Positions 8,727 to 17,230 of a stretch of DNA of 64,000 bases are shown here, one piece after another (position 1 is the first letter of the stretch; each line of letters starts with the position of its first letter). Source of the stretch: Porphyromonadaceae bacterium UBA4262 (GTDB taxonomy: Bacteria > Bacteroidota > Bacteroidia > Bacteroidales > Muribaculaceae); NCBI GenBank assembly GCA_002396085.1, contig DGWI01000002.1, forward strand, positions 59,886 through 123,885, given 5' to 3'. A program made the translations under genes and the position numbers. A model generated the notes under the pieces. It was not told the DNA's origin. It did no database searches and saw nothing but the letters and a program-made list of their open reading frames with translations.

Positions 8727-10916
8727 TTATCGGATAAACAGGAGTTCGCGGTATTTGGGCAGTGGCCACATCTCGTCATCTACCATCAGTTCCAGTTTAT
8801 CCACATGATAGCGGATGGTAGCCAGTTGTGATGCCACGGTGTCGTGATAGGCAATGGCACGTGACCTGAGGTCCTCAATGCGATTGGCCACTTTGCGATA
8901 TTCGACCATGCGCCCCACCTCATCCTTGATGACCTGCATGTGTGCCGACATGGTCTCAATCATCGTCATGTCATGTGTTGCCATTTGCTCGAATTTGTCG
9001 GGCGAAAACAGTGACTTGATCTTGTACACATTGTCGAGCAGCAGCGACTGGTAGCGGGTGGCAACAGGCAGAATGTGGTTCAACGCCAGGTCACCCAGCA
9101 CTCGGGCCTCAATCTGCACCTTCTTGACATACATTTCCCATTTTACCTCGTTGCGTGCCTCTAACTCCACGCGCGACAACACACCCGTTTCGCCGAACAT
9201 TTCAATCACCTCGGGCAGCAGGTAGTTGTCAAAGATGAGTGGAACCGATGTTTCGCAGTCCAGACCGCGTCGTTCGGCCTCTTGCTGCCACGCGTCGCTG
9301 TAGCCATTGCCGTCGAAGTGTACCGCCCGCGATTGCTTGATTAGGCGTTTGACCTCGGTCAGGATAGCGTCGCCTAGCGGGGTGCCATCAGCCACATGCC
9401 GTTCTACGGCAGTGTGAAACCACTGCAACTGCTGGGCAACGGCTGCGTTGAGCGCAATCATCGCCGAGGCACAGTTGGCACTTGACCCGACAGCGCGGAA
9501 TTCAAATCGGTTGCCCGTGAAGGCAAACGGCGAGGTGCGGTTGCGGTCGGTATTGTCCACCATCAACTCGGGTATCTGACTCACCTTCAGGTTTAGTTCC
9601 TCGTGGGCGTCGAAGTTGAGATTGTCGTCGCGCTCATCGTCAACAAGGCTGCTCAGCACTTGGCTCAATTGTGTGCCCAGAAACATCGAGATGATGGCAG
9701 GTGGGGCTTCGTTGCCGCCCAGACGATGGGCGTTGGTCGCCGAGGCAATTGACGCCTTCAGCAGGCCGTTATAGCGGTGCACGGCAGCCATCACACATGA
9801 CAAGAACGTGATGAATTGCAGATTCTCTTGCGGTGTTTTTCCTGGCTTGAACAGTTGCACTCCGGTGTCGGTGCCCAGACTCCAATTGTTGTGCTTGCCG
9901 CTGCCGTTCACGCCAGCAAACGGCTTCTCGTGCAGCAGCACACGGAAGTGGTGCCGGCGGGCGACCTGGGCCATCAGCGACATCAGCAGCAGGTTGTGGT
10001 CGTTGGCAAGGTTGGTCTCCTCGTAGATGGGGGCCAACTCAAACTGGTTGGGGGCAACTTCATTGTGGCGCGTCTTGACCGGAATGCCCAAGCGATGACA
10101 CTCAATCTCCAGGTCGAGCATGAACTCCTCGACACGCATCGGGATAGCACCGAAGTAGTGGTCTTCCAGTTGCTGGTTCTTGGCGCTCTCGTGGCCCATC
10201 AGTGTGCGGCCAGTCAGTGCCAGGTCGGGGCGGGCTGCATATAGCGCCTCGTCGACCAGAAAATATTCTTGCTCCCATCCCAGGTAGGAGATGACATGCT
10301 TCACATTGGGGTCGAAGAGTCGTGCCACGGCTGTGCCTGCACGGTCGATGCTGTTCAAGGCGCGCAGTAGCGGGGTCTTATAGTCAAGCGACTCGCCGCT
10401 GTAGGCGATAAAGATGGTGGGGATGCACAGTGTGTTGTCGTGGATGAATGCAGGCGATGAGATGTCCCAGGCCGAGTAGCCCCGCGCCTCAAAGGTGTTG
10501 CGGATGCCACCGTTGGGAAAACTCGATGCGTCGGGCTCCTGCTGCACCAGCAGACGGCCGTCAAACTGCTCAATCACGCCGCCCTTGCCGTCATGCTCGA
10601 TAAACGAATCGTGTTTCTCGGCTGTGCCGTCGGTCAACGGGTGGAACCAGTGGGTGTAGTGCGTCACGCCATGGTCCAGCGCCCATTGCTTCATTCCTGC
10701 AGCCACGTCGTTGGCCAGTGTGCGGTCTAGCGGAGCCTTTTCGTCGATGGCACGGGTCAGGGCCATGTAGGTCTCGCGCGACAAGTATTCAAACATCTGC
10801 TTGCGGTTGAACACCATGCAGCCATAGTAGCGACTGGGCGGCTCACTCGGGATAGCCACCCTGATGGGCGAGCGGTTGAAGGCTACCTCAACCTCCTTGA
10901 ATCTCAAATGTGACAT
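8727..10916 (-). CDS. glnN: Glutamine synthetase, type III (GSIII)
   Basis: 729 residues, the size of GSIII and much longer than GSI (about 470). It makes glutamine from glutamate, ammonia and ATP in the cytoplasm. Family landmarks include WFHPLTDGTAEKHDSFIE, YLGWEQEYFLVDEALY, VKTRHNEVAPNQFELAPIYE, KPFAGVNGSGKHNNWSLGT, RLGGNEAPPAIISMFLGTQL and DRNRTSPFAFTGNRFEFRAVG. These cover the metal-binding Glu residues, the glutamate-binding Asn-Gly region and the ATP-binding Arg. The start MSHLRFKEVEVAF is usual for the family. Its leader contains an 8-bp hairpin 20 bases before the ATG, which may tune expression. GSIII is the main GS in many Bacteroidales. Confidence 0.96.
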   Translation of the reverse strand: MSHLRFKEVEVAFNRSPIRVAIPSEPPSRYYGCMVFNRKQMFEYLSRETYMALTRAIDEKAPLDRTLANDVAAGMKQWALDHGVTHYTHWFHPLTDGTAEKHDSFIEHDGKGGVIEQFDGRLLVQQEPDASSFPNGGIRNTFEARGYSAWDISSPAFIHDNTLCIPTIFIAYSGESLDYKTPLLRALNSIDRAGTAVARLFDPNVKHVISYLGWEQEYFLVDEALYAARPDLALTGRTLMGHESAKNQQLEDHYFGAIPMRVEEFMLDLEIECHRLGIPVKTRHNEVAPNQFELAPIYEETNLANDHNLLLMSLMAQVARRHHFRVLLHEKPFAGVNGSGKHNNWSLGTDTGVQLFKPGKTPQENLQFITFLSCVMAAVHRYNGLLKASIASATNAHRLGGNEAPPAIISMFLGTQLSQVLSSLVDDERDDNLNFDAHEELNLKVSQIPELMVDNTDRNRTSPFAFTGNRFEFRAVGSSANCASAMIALNAAVAQQLQWFHTAVERHVADGTPLGDAILTEVKRLIKQSRAVHFDGNGYSDAWQQEAERRGLDCETSVPLIFDNYLLPEVIEMFGETGVLSRVELEARNEVKWEMYVKKVQIEARVLGDLALNHILPVATRYQSLLLDNVYKIKSLFSPDKFEQMATHDMTMIETMSAHMQVIKDEVGRMVEYRKVANRIEDLRSRAIAYHDTVASQLATIRYHVDKLELMVDDEMWPLPKYRELLFIR

Positions 10917-10934
10917 ATTCGCTTGTCTCTATTT

Positions 10935-10953
10935 AGGTGGGGCTACCCCACCT
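10935..10953 (-). promoter_or_regulatory. Hairpin in the glnN leader
   Basis: AGGTGGGG-cta-CCCCACCT, a perfect 8-bp G+C-rich stem with a 3-base loop, lies 19 bases upstream of the glnN start, between the promoter and the start codon. Confidence 0.5.
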
Positions 10954-10980
10954 TAGTCTTATTTCCCTAATAATATGCCG

Positions 10981-10988
10981 CAAAATTA
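10981..10988 (-). promoter_or_regulatory. Predicted glnN promoter, -7 box TAATTTTG
   Basis: Minus-strand TAATTTTG fits the Bacteroidota -7 box. It predicts a leader of roughly 57 bases that includes the hairpin at 10935-10953. Confidence 0.55.
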
Positions 10989-11086
10989 CAAACATTTCTT
11001 CATTCTCGCAAGCACATACAATGAATCCCTTCCAAATGAATCAGAATAGGAGTCCTTGATTGACTGCACTTAGTCAAGGTGAATTT

Positions 11087-12601
11087 CTACTTTGGGCTGA
11101 TGATGAGCAATGGCTCGGTGTTCCATAGTGTTATTTTCAGTCCATTGTTGTTCCACACTCGCTCTTGATTGGTTGTCGCAGGTTTTCCAAGCATTTGGCT
11201 CACTGTATTGATCATTTGTTGTGACAATCGTTTTTCGTTGATCTTGTTGAATCCACCGTTTAGTAAGGCTTGCGTGTTAAGCCATTCGATGACGATGTAG
11301 TCAATAACTCTTGATTCCTTGTCAAAGCCATAGGTCGTTATCTGCGTCAGTCGGCGATCAATCAAGTGGTAATAACGCATTTCCTGCAGATTGGGCTTGC
11401 TTACATCCTGCACATGGCATGACTGGAACAGGCCGTTAGTGATGCCTCCATTCTGTTCCTCAAAGGCCGTTGCGTCGGCTAGTGTCGAGGTCTTGAGTTT
11501 GGGCAAGAAGTGCTTGAGCGTCTTTTTGACGGTGTTTTGGTTCGTGTAGAGAATAGGATCACGCTTCAGCGTCAGTCGAGTGATGCGAATTGAGTCGCGC
11601 TCGATGTCTACAATGCCACAATGATTCTTCGTGCCATTGTACCAGCAGAGTGCACCGTCGTTCTGCCGATTCCGGTCATATATGCTCGAGTTGACCTGTG
11701 ACGAGAGTTTTCGGCCCATGCTCCACACTTTGTGTACATTCTTGCCGTCAAAGCGTTCAATATAGGTGTCATGACGATTGCTGGCGAGCAGATGAATCTT
11801 GCCGTTATACACAAAAGCGGCATGATAGGCCGTGTCAATCTTGGGTTCGAGCCCAAATTTTCCCGAACGCCCTTTCAGGATGTCGTATCTTTGGGCAGGC
11901 ACAGAGGCTGGATACTCTTTTATGCCTCTGATGTTGATGGCTTTCCCCTCGCTGGGGTCTGAAATAAACGATACGCCATAGCGCCCACACACATAATATC
12001 CGTCAGGCATCTTAAAGACCCTGTCACCTTTTGAATGATAGGCATGTTCAACCTGATTCTCTTTCTCAATAAAACTCAGATATTGACCAAACTCTCCATG
12101 GTCTGTGTAGTTGACACGATACGTGTTATCTTCATACGCTTGATCACTGACTGCTGGTATTTTTTTCATGAGCCATTCATCGCCCGATGTCTCAATGTAG
12201 TAGTTATTTCCGTTGTCAAATCGACTCTTGATGAGCAGTGAATCGTTGCGGACAAACATCTCATCCCTTGAATCCATGTCGAAGTGACCATCAATGTCGG
12301 TCTTGATGGTCTTGATGCTGTGGTCTGCTGTCGAAATCGCCAATATGTGAAGGAAAATTTCAAAACTAGTCCCGTCGTGTAGTTCCTCATTGAACATGAC
12401 GATGTAGTGACCGTGGTATTTGGTCGCTGCGCACAAGGCTACTTCACTCAATGGATGACAGAATTGTTTGGCATCGATCTCGATGTGTGAGGTGCTTGAA
12501 TGAAATGTTTCGCCTTGCGCACAATTCATGCTGAACGAGAAGATGCACAAGGCTAGTGTCATGAGCAATTGCATCATTTGGGGGGCATTGTTCCTTTTCA
12601 T
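11087..12601 (-). CDS. Secreted protein of unknown function
   Basis: About 504 residues, not assigned to a family. The ATG at 12601 is preferred over the longer open frame to 12658 because it begins a signal peptide (MKRNNAPQMMQLLMTLALCI..., then a polar stretch) and lies downstream of a -7 box at 12644-12651. Residues ~30-330 contain repeated beta-strand-like segments (HYIVMFNEELHDG, YYVCGRYGVSFI, IHLLASNRHDTYIERFDGKN) that could form a propeller; this is inference. The C-terminal ~130 residues mention no recognisable motif. It is a single gene, divergent from the EamA transporter. Base composition is A+T-richer than the neighbours. Confidence 0.6.
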   Translation of the reverse strand: MKRNNAPQMMQLLMTLALCIFSFSMNCAQGETFHSSTSHIEIDAKQFCHPLSEVALCAATKYHGHYIVMFNEELHDGTSFEIFLHILAISTADHSIKTIKTDIDGHFDMDSRDEMFVRNDSLLIKSRFDNGNNYYIETSGDEWLMKKIPAVSDQAYEDNTYRVNYTDHGEFGQYLSFIEKENQVEHAYHSKGDRVFKMPDGYYVCGRYGVSFISDPSEGKAINIRGIKEYPASVPAQRYDILKGRSGKFGLEPKIDTAYHAAFVYNGKIHLLASNRHDTYIERFDGKNVHKVWSMGRKLSSQVNSSIYDRNRQNDGALCWYNGTKNHCGIVDIERDSIRITRLTLKRDPILYTNQNTVKKTLKHFLPKLKTSTLADATAFEEQNGGITNGLFQSCHVQDVSKPNLQEMRYYHLIDRRLTQITTYGFDKESRVIDYIVIEWLNTQALLNGGFNKINEKRLSQQMINTVSQMLGKPATTNQERVWNNNGLKITLWNTEPLLIISPK

Positions 12602-12643
12602 GTTCTCAACAGTGAAAGATGTGAAACATTCTAGTATTGGACG

Positions 12644-12651
12644 CAAAGTTA
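12644..12651 (-). promoter_or_regulatory. Predicted promoter, -7 box TAACTTTG (minus)
   Basis: Minus-strand TAACTTTG lies 43 bases before the ATG at 12601, in the 160-base divergent spacer. Confidence 0.55.
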
Positions 12652-12726
12652 CAAACATTTTTGGTCAAATGCAACTCTTCAGTGGTCAGATGGACTGTTG
12701 AATTAACGAATTTGGTGATTTTGTAG

Positions 12727-12734
12727 TATCTTTG
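12727..12734 (+). promoter_or_regulatory. Predicted promoter, -7 box TATCTTTG (plus)
   Basis: TATCTTTG lies 28 bases before the EamA transporter ATG at 12762, in the same divergent spacer as the minus-strand box. Confidence 0.55.
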
Positions 12735-12761
12735 CAGCCGTTTTTACTGAGAAAAAGTGCA

Positions 12762-13688
12762 ATGACTGACCTTAAAGCATCTGCGCCTAGTCGGCGCGAC
12801 ACCATCATAGGCATGACCTGCGGCATATTGTCGGCTATGTGTTATGGTACCAATCCCTTTGGCGCGTTGCCCCTCTATCAGGAGGGCGAGAACACGTCCA
12901 CAGTGCTTTTCTTCCGATTCCTCATGGCGGTTGTGCTGCTCGGTACACTGCTTGCAGTGCGACGATTCAGTTTTGCTGTCAGTCGTCATCAGTTGCGTGT
13001 ACTCGCCTTGTTGGGCCTCCTCTTTGCCGGCTCAAGCATCACCTATTACCAGAGTTTTCACTTCATGGACGCGGGCATCGCCAGCACCATACTCTTTCTC
13101 TATCCTGTCATGGTGGCAGGCATCATGGCTCTTTGTTTCCATGAGCGTCTGTCGCGCATCACCCTGGTGTCGGTCATCCTCGCGCTGCTGGGCATAGCCA
13201 TGCTCTATAAGGGACCCGCAGGTGCCACACTCAGCACACTGGGCGTGGTACTGTGCGTCCTCTCATCTGCCTTCTATGCGGTCTATATCGTGGTTATCAA
13301 GCAGGCCGACCTGGGTGACATGCCGTCGTTGCTCATCACCTTCTATGCCATGTTCTTCTGCATGCTTTGCCTGCTGCTCTACTCGTTCACATCGCCCGAT
13401 TTGTCCATCACATTGCCTCCCACCCCCAGAGCATGGTTCTACACCTGTTGGTTAGGCTTGGTGCCCACAGTGCTATCGCTCGAGTTCATGACCATTGCAG
13501 TGCAGCGTGTCGGCCCCACACCGACGGCCATCATGGGTGCCCTTGAGCCCCTCACAGCAGTCGCTATCGGCGTGTTCGTCTTCGGTGAATTGCTCACCCT
13601 GCGTGTTGGCTTTGGCATCATCCTCATCCTTGTGGGAGTCATGCTCATTGTCTTGCCCAAACACTACTATCCACGCTACCTCCGATGA
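12762..13688 (+). CDS. EamA/DMT-family transporter
   Basis: About 308 residues with ten predicted membrane helices in two EamA repeats. The first begins IIGMTCGILSAMCYGTNPFG, the second GVVLCVLSSAFYAVYIVVIK. The motif GPTPTAIMGALEPLTAVAIG near the C-terminus is the usual EamA signature. The ATG at 12762 gives a short cytoplasmic tail before helix 1; the open frame from 12732 adds residues overlapping the promoter. DMT proteins export amino acids or other small metabolites; the substrate cannot be told from sequence. Confidence 0.88.
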   Translation: MTDLKASAPSRRDTIIGMTCGILSAMCYGTNPFGALPLYQEGENTSTVLFFRFLMAVVLLGTLLAVRRFSFAVSRHQLRVLALLGLLFAGSSITYYQSFHFMDAGIASTILFLYPVMVAGIMALCFHERLSRITLVSVILALLGIAMLYKGPAGATLSTLGVVLCVLSSAFYAVYIVVIKQADLGDMPSLLITFYAMFFCMLCLLLYSFTSPDLSITLPPTPRAWFYTCWLGLVPTVLSLEFMTIAVQRVGPTPTAIMGALEPLTAVAIGVFVFGELLTLRVGFGIILILVGVMLIVLPKHYYPRYLR

Positions 13689-13704
13689 CCCAATTGAGAC
13701 AACA

Positions 13705-13838
13705 GGCTTATGTTCTTAAACCTGATGCCCTGCTGCTCTTCTGTCAATCTATGTAAACAACAAACTTGAACGAACAGAAACGAAAAAAATCTTTATGGGC
13801 TTATGTTCTTAAACCTTATGTTTTCCTGTTCTTCTGTC
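13705..13838 (+). repeat. Imperfect direct repeat of about 41 bases
   Basis: Copies at 13705-13745 and 13798-13838 both begin GGCTTATGTTCTTAAACC and end CTTCTGTC, with about ten differences in the middle. The second copy ends at the 3' end of the minus-strand TIGR04076-like gene. Function unknown; it could be a duplicated 3' processing or termination region. Confidence 0.6.
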
Positions 13839-14152
13839 TAAAGAGAATCCGTGATGGCTTCGAGATAGAAACTCATGGGTCTGAAGCCGTCATTGCAACT
13901 GATCATCGCACTCATCGGGTTCTGCATCCATCCGTCGAAGAAATCTCCCTCGCCGCGGGCCAGCGCCTCGACAAACTCACGCATTGAACCCCACGCCGAT
14001 GGGCACATCCCCTCGGGGCGTTGCCCGTCGACCGAAACCCACGTCTGGCCCACACGCACATCGCACGCATGCTCGATCGCGTTCTCATAGCGTGCCATCA
14101 GGTCGCGATACTCGGTCTGCCTCATTGCAGTTATCCTCACTTTATTCAGCAT
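13838..14152 (-). CDS. TIGR04076-like small protein
   Basis: 104 residues starting MLNKVRITAMRQTEYRDLMA at 14152. CPSAWGSMREFVEALARGEG, a phenylalanine-rich middle and ISCNDGFRPMSFYLE match the layout of the uncharacterised TIGR04076 family (conserved CP.AW and C.DG.RP). It overlaps the 3' end of the upstream DUF3667-like gene by 11 bases, so the two are likely co-translated. No function is established. Confidence 0.7.
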   Translation of the reverse strand: MLNKVRITAMRQTEYRDLMARYENAIEHACDVRVGQTWVSVDGQRPEGMCPSAWGSMREFVEALARGEGDFFDGWMQNPMSAMISCNDGFRPMSFYLEAITDSL

Positions 14153-15125
14153 GACTGTTTCCGATCTTCTTTTTCGCGTAGTTTGCACCATAGGCCAGCG
14201 CGAAACATCCAGCCAGAATGAGCAGGTTCTGAAGTCCCGGCATGGCACAGTGCTCGATAATATAGTTACTGTCAAGCGACAGGCGGTGGTAGTATGAATA
14301 GAACAGGTAGGCCAGTTGGAGTGTCCAGCCCAACAACCGCACACTGCACAGCAGAACTAGCGCCACACGCCATGCGGTGCCCCACCAGCCGAACCCGAAC
14401 AGTTGCTTGTAGGTGAGAAACAGCACCAACGACACCATGACGCCGAACATGCCGTTCAGTACCTCGTCGTTCAGGTTGTCAAAGGGCATGGTGACAACAC
14501 TGTAGGCAATGATCAGCAACAACAGCAGTGTGCTGATGAACACCTGGACAAAGAACCCCTCGGGCAGTGTGTGGCGCGTGCACAGGGGCGAGTAACGAAA
14601 CAGGAAATAGGTGGGTATGATAAACAATGAAGTCAAGCCGAGCATCATCCAGTCAAGGTGCGTCAGCAGCAGGTCGAGAGTCGCGTCAAAGAATGTAGAA
14701 ATGTTTGTGACCTCGCTCGTGGTAGGAGCATCAATTTCGCCAAAAAGCCTGCCAAAGACAAAGGCGAACAGTGACACAAGCACCAGCATCTTGATGGGAG
14801 GATAACTGAGTTGCCGCCGACCACGCAGATAGTCGCCAATCAGGTAGCCCGGACGCCAGATGAGTTGCCACAGCGTGTAGAGCAACGAACGGGTGCCCAA
14901 GCCCCACAGTTCCATCACGCCCTGGCGGATGCTATGCCAGGTGATGCGACCCGTGCCGGCGCGCTGCCCGCACTGGTAGCAATAGTTGCCTGTGAAGTCA
15001 TTGCCGCAGTTGGCGCAGTGGTGTGTCGCCGTGCGTTCGGCTGGTGGCATGCCGCTGGTCGGGTCGGCCTGCCATGCCTTGTAGCGGGCCCATTGCTGCT
15101 TGATATGTTGCCAAATCTCTGCCAT
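14142..15125 (-). CDS. DUF3667-like zinc-ribbon membrane protein
   Basis: About 327 residues. An N-terminal zinc ribbon (HHCANCGNDFTGNYCYQCGQ, two CxxC pairs, residues ~35-55) is followed by five or so hydrophobic helices (LLYTLWQLIWRPGYLIGDYL, MLVLVSLFAFVFG, MMLGLTSLFIIPTYFLF, TLLLLLIIAYSVV, VALVLLCSVRLLGW). The ribbon plus RPGYLIGDYLRGRR is the DUF3667 arrangement. The start at 15125 is chosen because it precedes MAEIWQHIKQQW and follows a -7 box at 15143-15150. The longer frame to 15245 would run across the promoter. Function unknown. Confidence 0.75.
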   Translation of the reverse strand: MAEIWQHIKQQWARYKAWQADPTSGMPPAERTATHHCANCGNDFTGNYCYQCGQRAGTGRITWHSIRQGVMELWGLGTRSLLYTLWQLIWRPGYLIGDYLRGRRQLSYPPIKMLVLVSLFAFVFGRLFGEIDAPTTSEVTNISTFFDATLDLLLTHLDWMMLGLTSLFIIPTYFLFRYSPLCTRHTLPEGFFVQVFISTLLLLLIIAYSVVTMPFDNLNDEVLNGMFGVMVSLVLFLTYKQLFGFGWWGTAWRVALVLLCSVRLLGWTLQLAYLFYSYYHRLSLDSNYIIEHCAMPGLQNLLILAGCFALAYGANYAKKKIGNSHAE

Positions 15126-15142
15126 ATGCGTCAAAAATCTCA

Positions 15143-15150
15143 CAAAGATA
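15143..15150 (-). promoter_or_regulatory. Predicted promoter, -7 box TATCTTTG (minus)
   Basis: Minus-strand TATCTTTG lies 17 bases before the ATG at 15125. Confidence 0.5.
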
Positions 15151-15193
15151 AGGATTTTTTGGCATAGATGGCATTTTTCCCGAAAAAAAGCAT

Positions 15194-15201
15194 TAACTTT
15201 G
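15194..15201 (+). promoter_or_regulatory. Candidate tmRNA promoter, -7 box TAACTTTG (plus)
   Basis: TAACTTTG is about 130 bases before the mature tmRNA 5' end. That would imply a processed leader holding the ACCGAAAACTG-type short repeats at 15293-15325. A weaker box, TAACTATG near 15249, is an alternative. Confidence 0.4.
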
Positions 15202-15330
15202 CACCGCAAATGCAAAAAGACACTGCTTTGGCACATTTTTTGCATTTGTAACTATGCTGACCGCAATTAGTTCTCGGTTAACTGATCACTGGAGACCAAA
15301 AACCGAAAACTGAAGACCGAAGACTTGACT

Positions 15331-15730
15331 GGGGCTGACTTGGCTTTGACAGCGTGTCGAGGTGGTAAGCAAGCATGCAGAGCGATGATGGCAATGCTCT
15401 TTAATATCAGTCATTACTAAATTTTAACTGGCGAAAACAACTACGCTCTCGCTGCTTGATCGAAGTACAGTAGATCTGCTTTATCTCTGCCCAAGGATGG
15501 TAGAGACGAGACATCACCCGGAAGCCCTTTCTGCGAGGCTCGTCGATATGGTGGTGCTGGCAAATCGGAGATAGGACACTGCCTGCCTCGTGCAGCGTCC
15601 GAAATTTAGAGGATAAGCCACAGGTTGGTAGTCTTGATCCTGCCGGTGGTCGAAAACCAAGTCAAGACTAAGCATGTAGAAAACTTATTAGTTCCACGTT
15701 TGGACGAGGGTTCAAACCCCTCCAGCTCCA
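15331..15730 (+). ncRNA. ssrA: Transfer-messenger RNA
   Basis: The RNA rescues stalled ribosomes and tags the stalled peptide for proteolysis. The 5' end GGGGCTGACTTGGCTTTGAC and the 3' end GTTCAAACCCCTCCAGCTCC form the tRNA-like domain. GGGGCTG (15331-15337) pairs with CAGCTCC (15723-15729), with one G-U pair, and A15730 is the discriminator. The tag frame 15430-15459 reads GENNYALAA then stop, a tag form known in Bacteroidales. The genome has CAA after the discriminator, so the CCA end must be completed after transcription. Length (about 400 bases) fits. Confidence is high. Confidence 0.96.
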
Positions 15731-15757
15731 CAATTTTAATCACCTCCAGCTTCACAA
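15719..15757 (+). repeat. Near-duplication of the tmRNA 3' end
   Basis: CCTCCAGCTCCACAA at the tmRNA 3' end is followed after a short gap by CCTCCAGCTTCACAA (15743-15757), with one mismatch. tmRNA 3' ends are common integrase targets, so this could be a relic of an integration or excision event. No integrase gene is nearby. Confidence 0.5.
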
Positions 15758-15760
15758 CCC

Positions 15761-15792
15761 GCAATCGCAAGCGTAACCCCGCTTGCGATTGC
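15761..15792 (+). terminator. Hairpin downstream of tmRNA
   Basis: A perfect 13-bp stem GCAATCGCAAGCG / CGCTTGCGATTGC with loop TAACCC, about 30 bases after the tmRNA. No T-tract follows, but position and strength suggest a terminator. Confidence 0.65.
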
Positions 15793-15906
15793 TATATGAT
15801 ACCCCTCGCGGTCCACCCATGCCATCGATTCATCAGTTTTACTGTGTGTTGTCATTGATCTGAAGGCTGTGCCGTGAATGTGGTGTGTCAATTGAAAAAA
15901 AATGAG

Positions 15907-15914
15907 TAACTTTG
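15907..15914 (+). promoter_or_regulatory. Predicted cbiA operon promoter, -7 box TAACTTTG
   Basis: TAACTTTG lies 9 bases before the cbiA ATG at 15924, predicting a leader of only a few bases. No riboswitch was recognised upstream. Confidence 0.55.
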
Positions 15915-15923
15915 CACCCTTGT

Positions 15924-17213
15924 ATGAAGCAAAGTTTTCTCATAGCGGCTCCCACTAGCGGTTCGGGCAAGACAACCATTGCCCGTGGGCTCATGGCACT
16001 GTTGGCTCGCAAGGGCTATAGGGTACAGCCCTTTAAGTGCGGCCCCGACTATATTGACACCAAGTTTCATGCGGCGGTGTGCGGCCGGCCCAGCATCAAC
16101 CTGGACACATTCATGGCCACGCCCCAGCATGTGCGTGACCTCTTTGAACACTACGGCAGTGATGCCGATGTGCGCGTCGTCGAGGGTATGATGGGCCTGT
16201 ATGACGGCTATGACCGCGACCAGGGCTCATCGGCCGAGGTCGCTCGTGTGCTCGACATTGCTGTCGTGCTGGTGGTCGATGCTCGCAGTGCTGCCTACTC
16301 TATGGCACCGCTCATCGCGGGGTTTGTCCACTTCCACCCCGATGTACGCATCAGCGGGGTCATCTTCAACCGTGTGGCCTCGCCCCGTCATCAGGCTATG
16401 CTGCAACAGGTGTGCAGCGACCTGCAAGTCGAGTGCCTGGGCTATCTGCCCAGGCGCCCCGAACTGGAGCAAGGCTCGCGCTATCTGGGGTTGGACTTTT
16501 CGCAGCATCCCGAGAGTCAACTGCTTGTCGATCTACTAGAACAACATGTGCAATGGCAACGACTGCTCGAACTGGCGAGCGAGACAAGATCTCAGGGCGA
16601 GCATGCTTGCACTGTGCCTCGCGACCAGGATGCAGGCTGCCGGCGAACTCTGATTGCTCGCAACGATGAGTCGTTCTCCTTCATCTATCAAGAGGTCATC
16701 GACTCGCTCACGGGGGTGGATTTTTTCGATCCCGAGACCGATGTGCCCTGTCTCGACGATGTGGACTTGCTCTATCTGCCTGGCGGCTACCCCGAGAAGC
16801 ACCTCGATGCACTGGTCGCCAACGAGGCGTGTCGGCAGGCCATCAAAGCTTATGCCGATCGTGGTGGGCGCGTCATCGCCGAGTGTGGGGGCATGATGTA
16901 TCTGTGTCAAGCCATCGTCACCGACGAGGGGCAGTTTGAGATGTGTGGCGTGCTTCCGCACAGCATCACGGCACGCAAGGCCGATCGCCGTCTGTCGCTT
17001 GGCTACCGCCGATTTGTCCTCGACGGCAAGGAGTATCGTGGGCATGAATTCCATTACACCCAGTTCGTGCCGCCTGTTCCGCAGTCTGTGACACAGGTCT
17101 ACAATGCCAAGGGTGAACCTGTGCCGACACCCATCCTGCGCTACCGCAACGTCCTGGCCAGTTACACTCACCTCTATTCAATGCACAATTCCCTCATAAC
17201 TCATAACTTGTAA
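15924..17213 (+). CDS. cbiA: Cobyrinic acid a,c-diamide synthase
   Basis: About 429 residues. It amidates the a and c side chains of (cobalt-)cobyrinic acid using glutamine and ATP. The start at 15924 gives MKQSFLIAAPTSGSGKTTIA with the P-loop at the N-terminus. FKCGPDYIDTKFH and VEGMMGLYDGYD are typical of the CbiA synthase domain. The C-terminal class I glutaminase-like part shows LPGGYPE and AECGGMMYL with the nucleophile Cys, and a histidine in the GHEFHYTQF region. It is the first gene of the plus-strand cob operon. The last ten or so codons (HNSLITHNL) are made of a short tandem repeat (17193-17230), so the natural C-terminus appears replaced or extended by repeat DNA. Confidence 0.95.
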   Translation: MKQSFLIAAPTSGSGKTTIARGLMALLARKGYRVQPFKCGPDYIDTKFHAAVCGRPSINLDTFMATPQHVRDLFEHYGSDADVRVVEGMMGLYDGYDRDQGSSAEVARVLDIAVVLVVDARSAAYSMAPLIAGFVHFHPDVRISGVIFNRVASPRHQAMLQQVCSDLQVECLGYLPRRPELEQGSRYLGLDFSQHPESQLLVDLLEQHVQWQRLLELASETRSQGEHACTVPRDQDAGCRRTLIARNDESFSFIYQEVIDSLTGVDFFDPETDVPCLDDVDLLYLPGGYPEKHLDALVANEACRQAIKAYADRGGRVIAECGGMMYLCQAIVTDEGQFEMCGVLPHSITARKADRRLSLGYRRFVLDGKEYRGHEFHYTQFVPPVPQSVTQVYNAKGEPVPTPILRYRNVLASYTHLYSMHNSLITHNL

Positions 17214-17230
17214 CTCGTAACTCGTAACTT
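17193..17230 (+). repeat. Short tandem repeat spanning the cbiA/adenosyltransferase junction
   Basis: Reiterated units of the type CATAACT and GTAACTCGTAACT fill the junction. They encode the end of CbiA and supply the TTG start of the next gene. Confidence 0.65.

Noticed and set aside
8795..8810. DnaA-box-like TTATCCACA near the 3' end of glnN
   Set aside because: A single copy within coding sequence with no cluster, so no origin.
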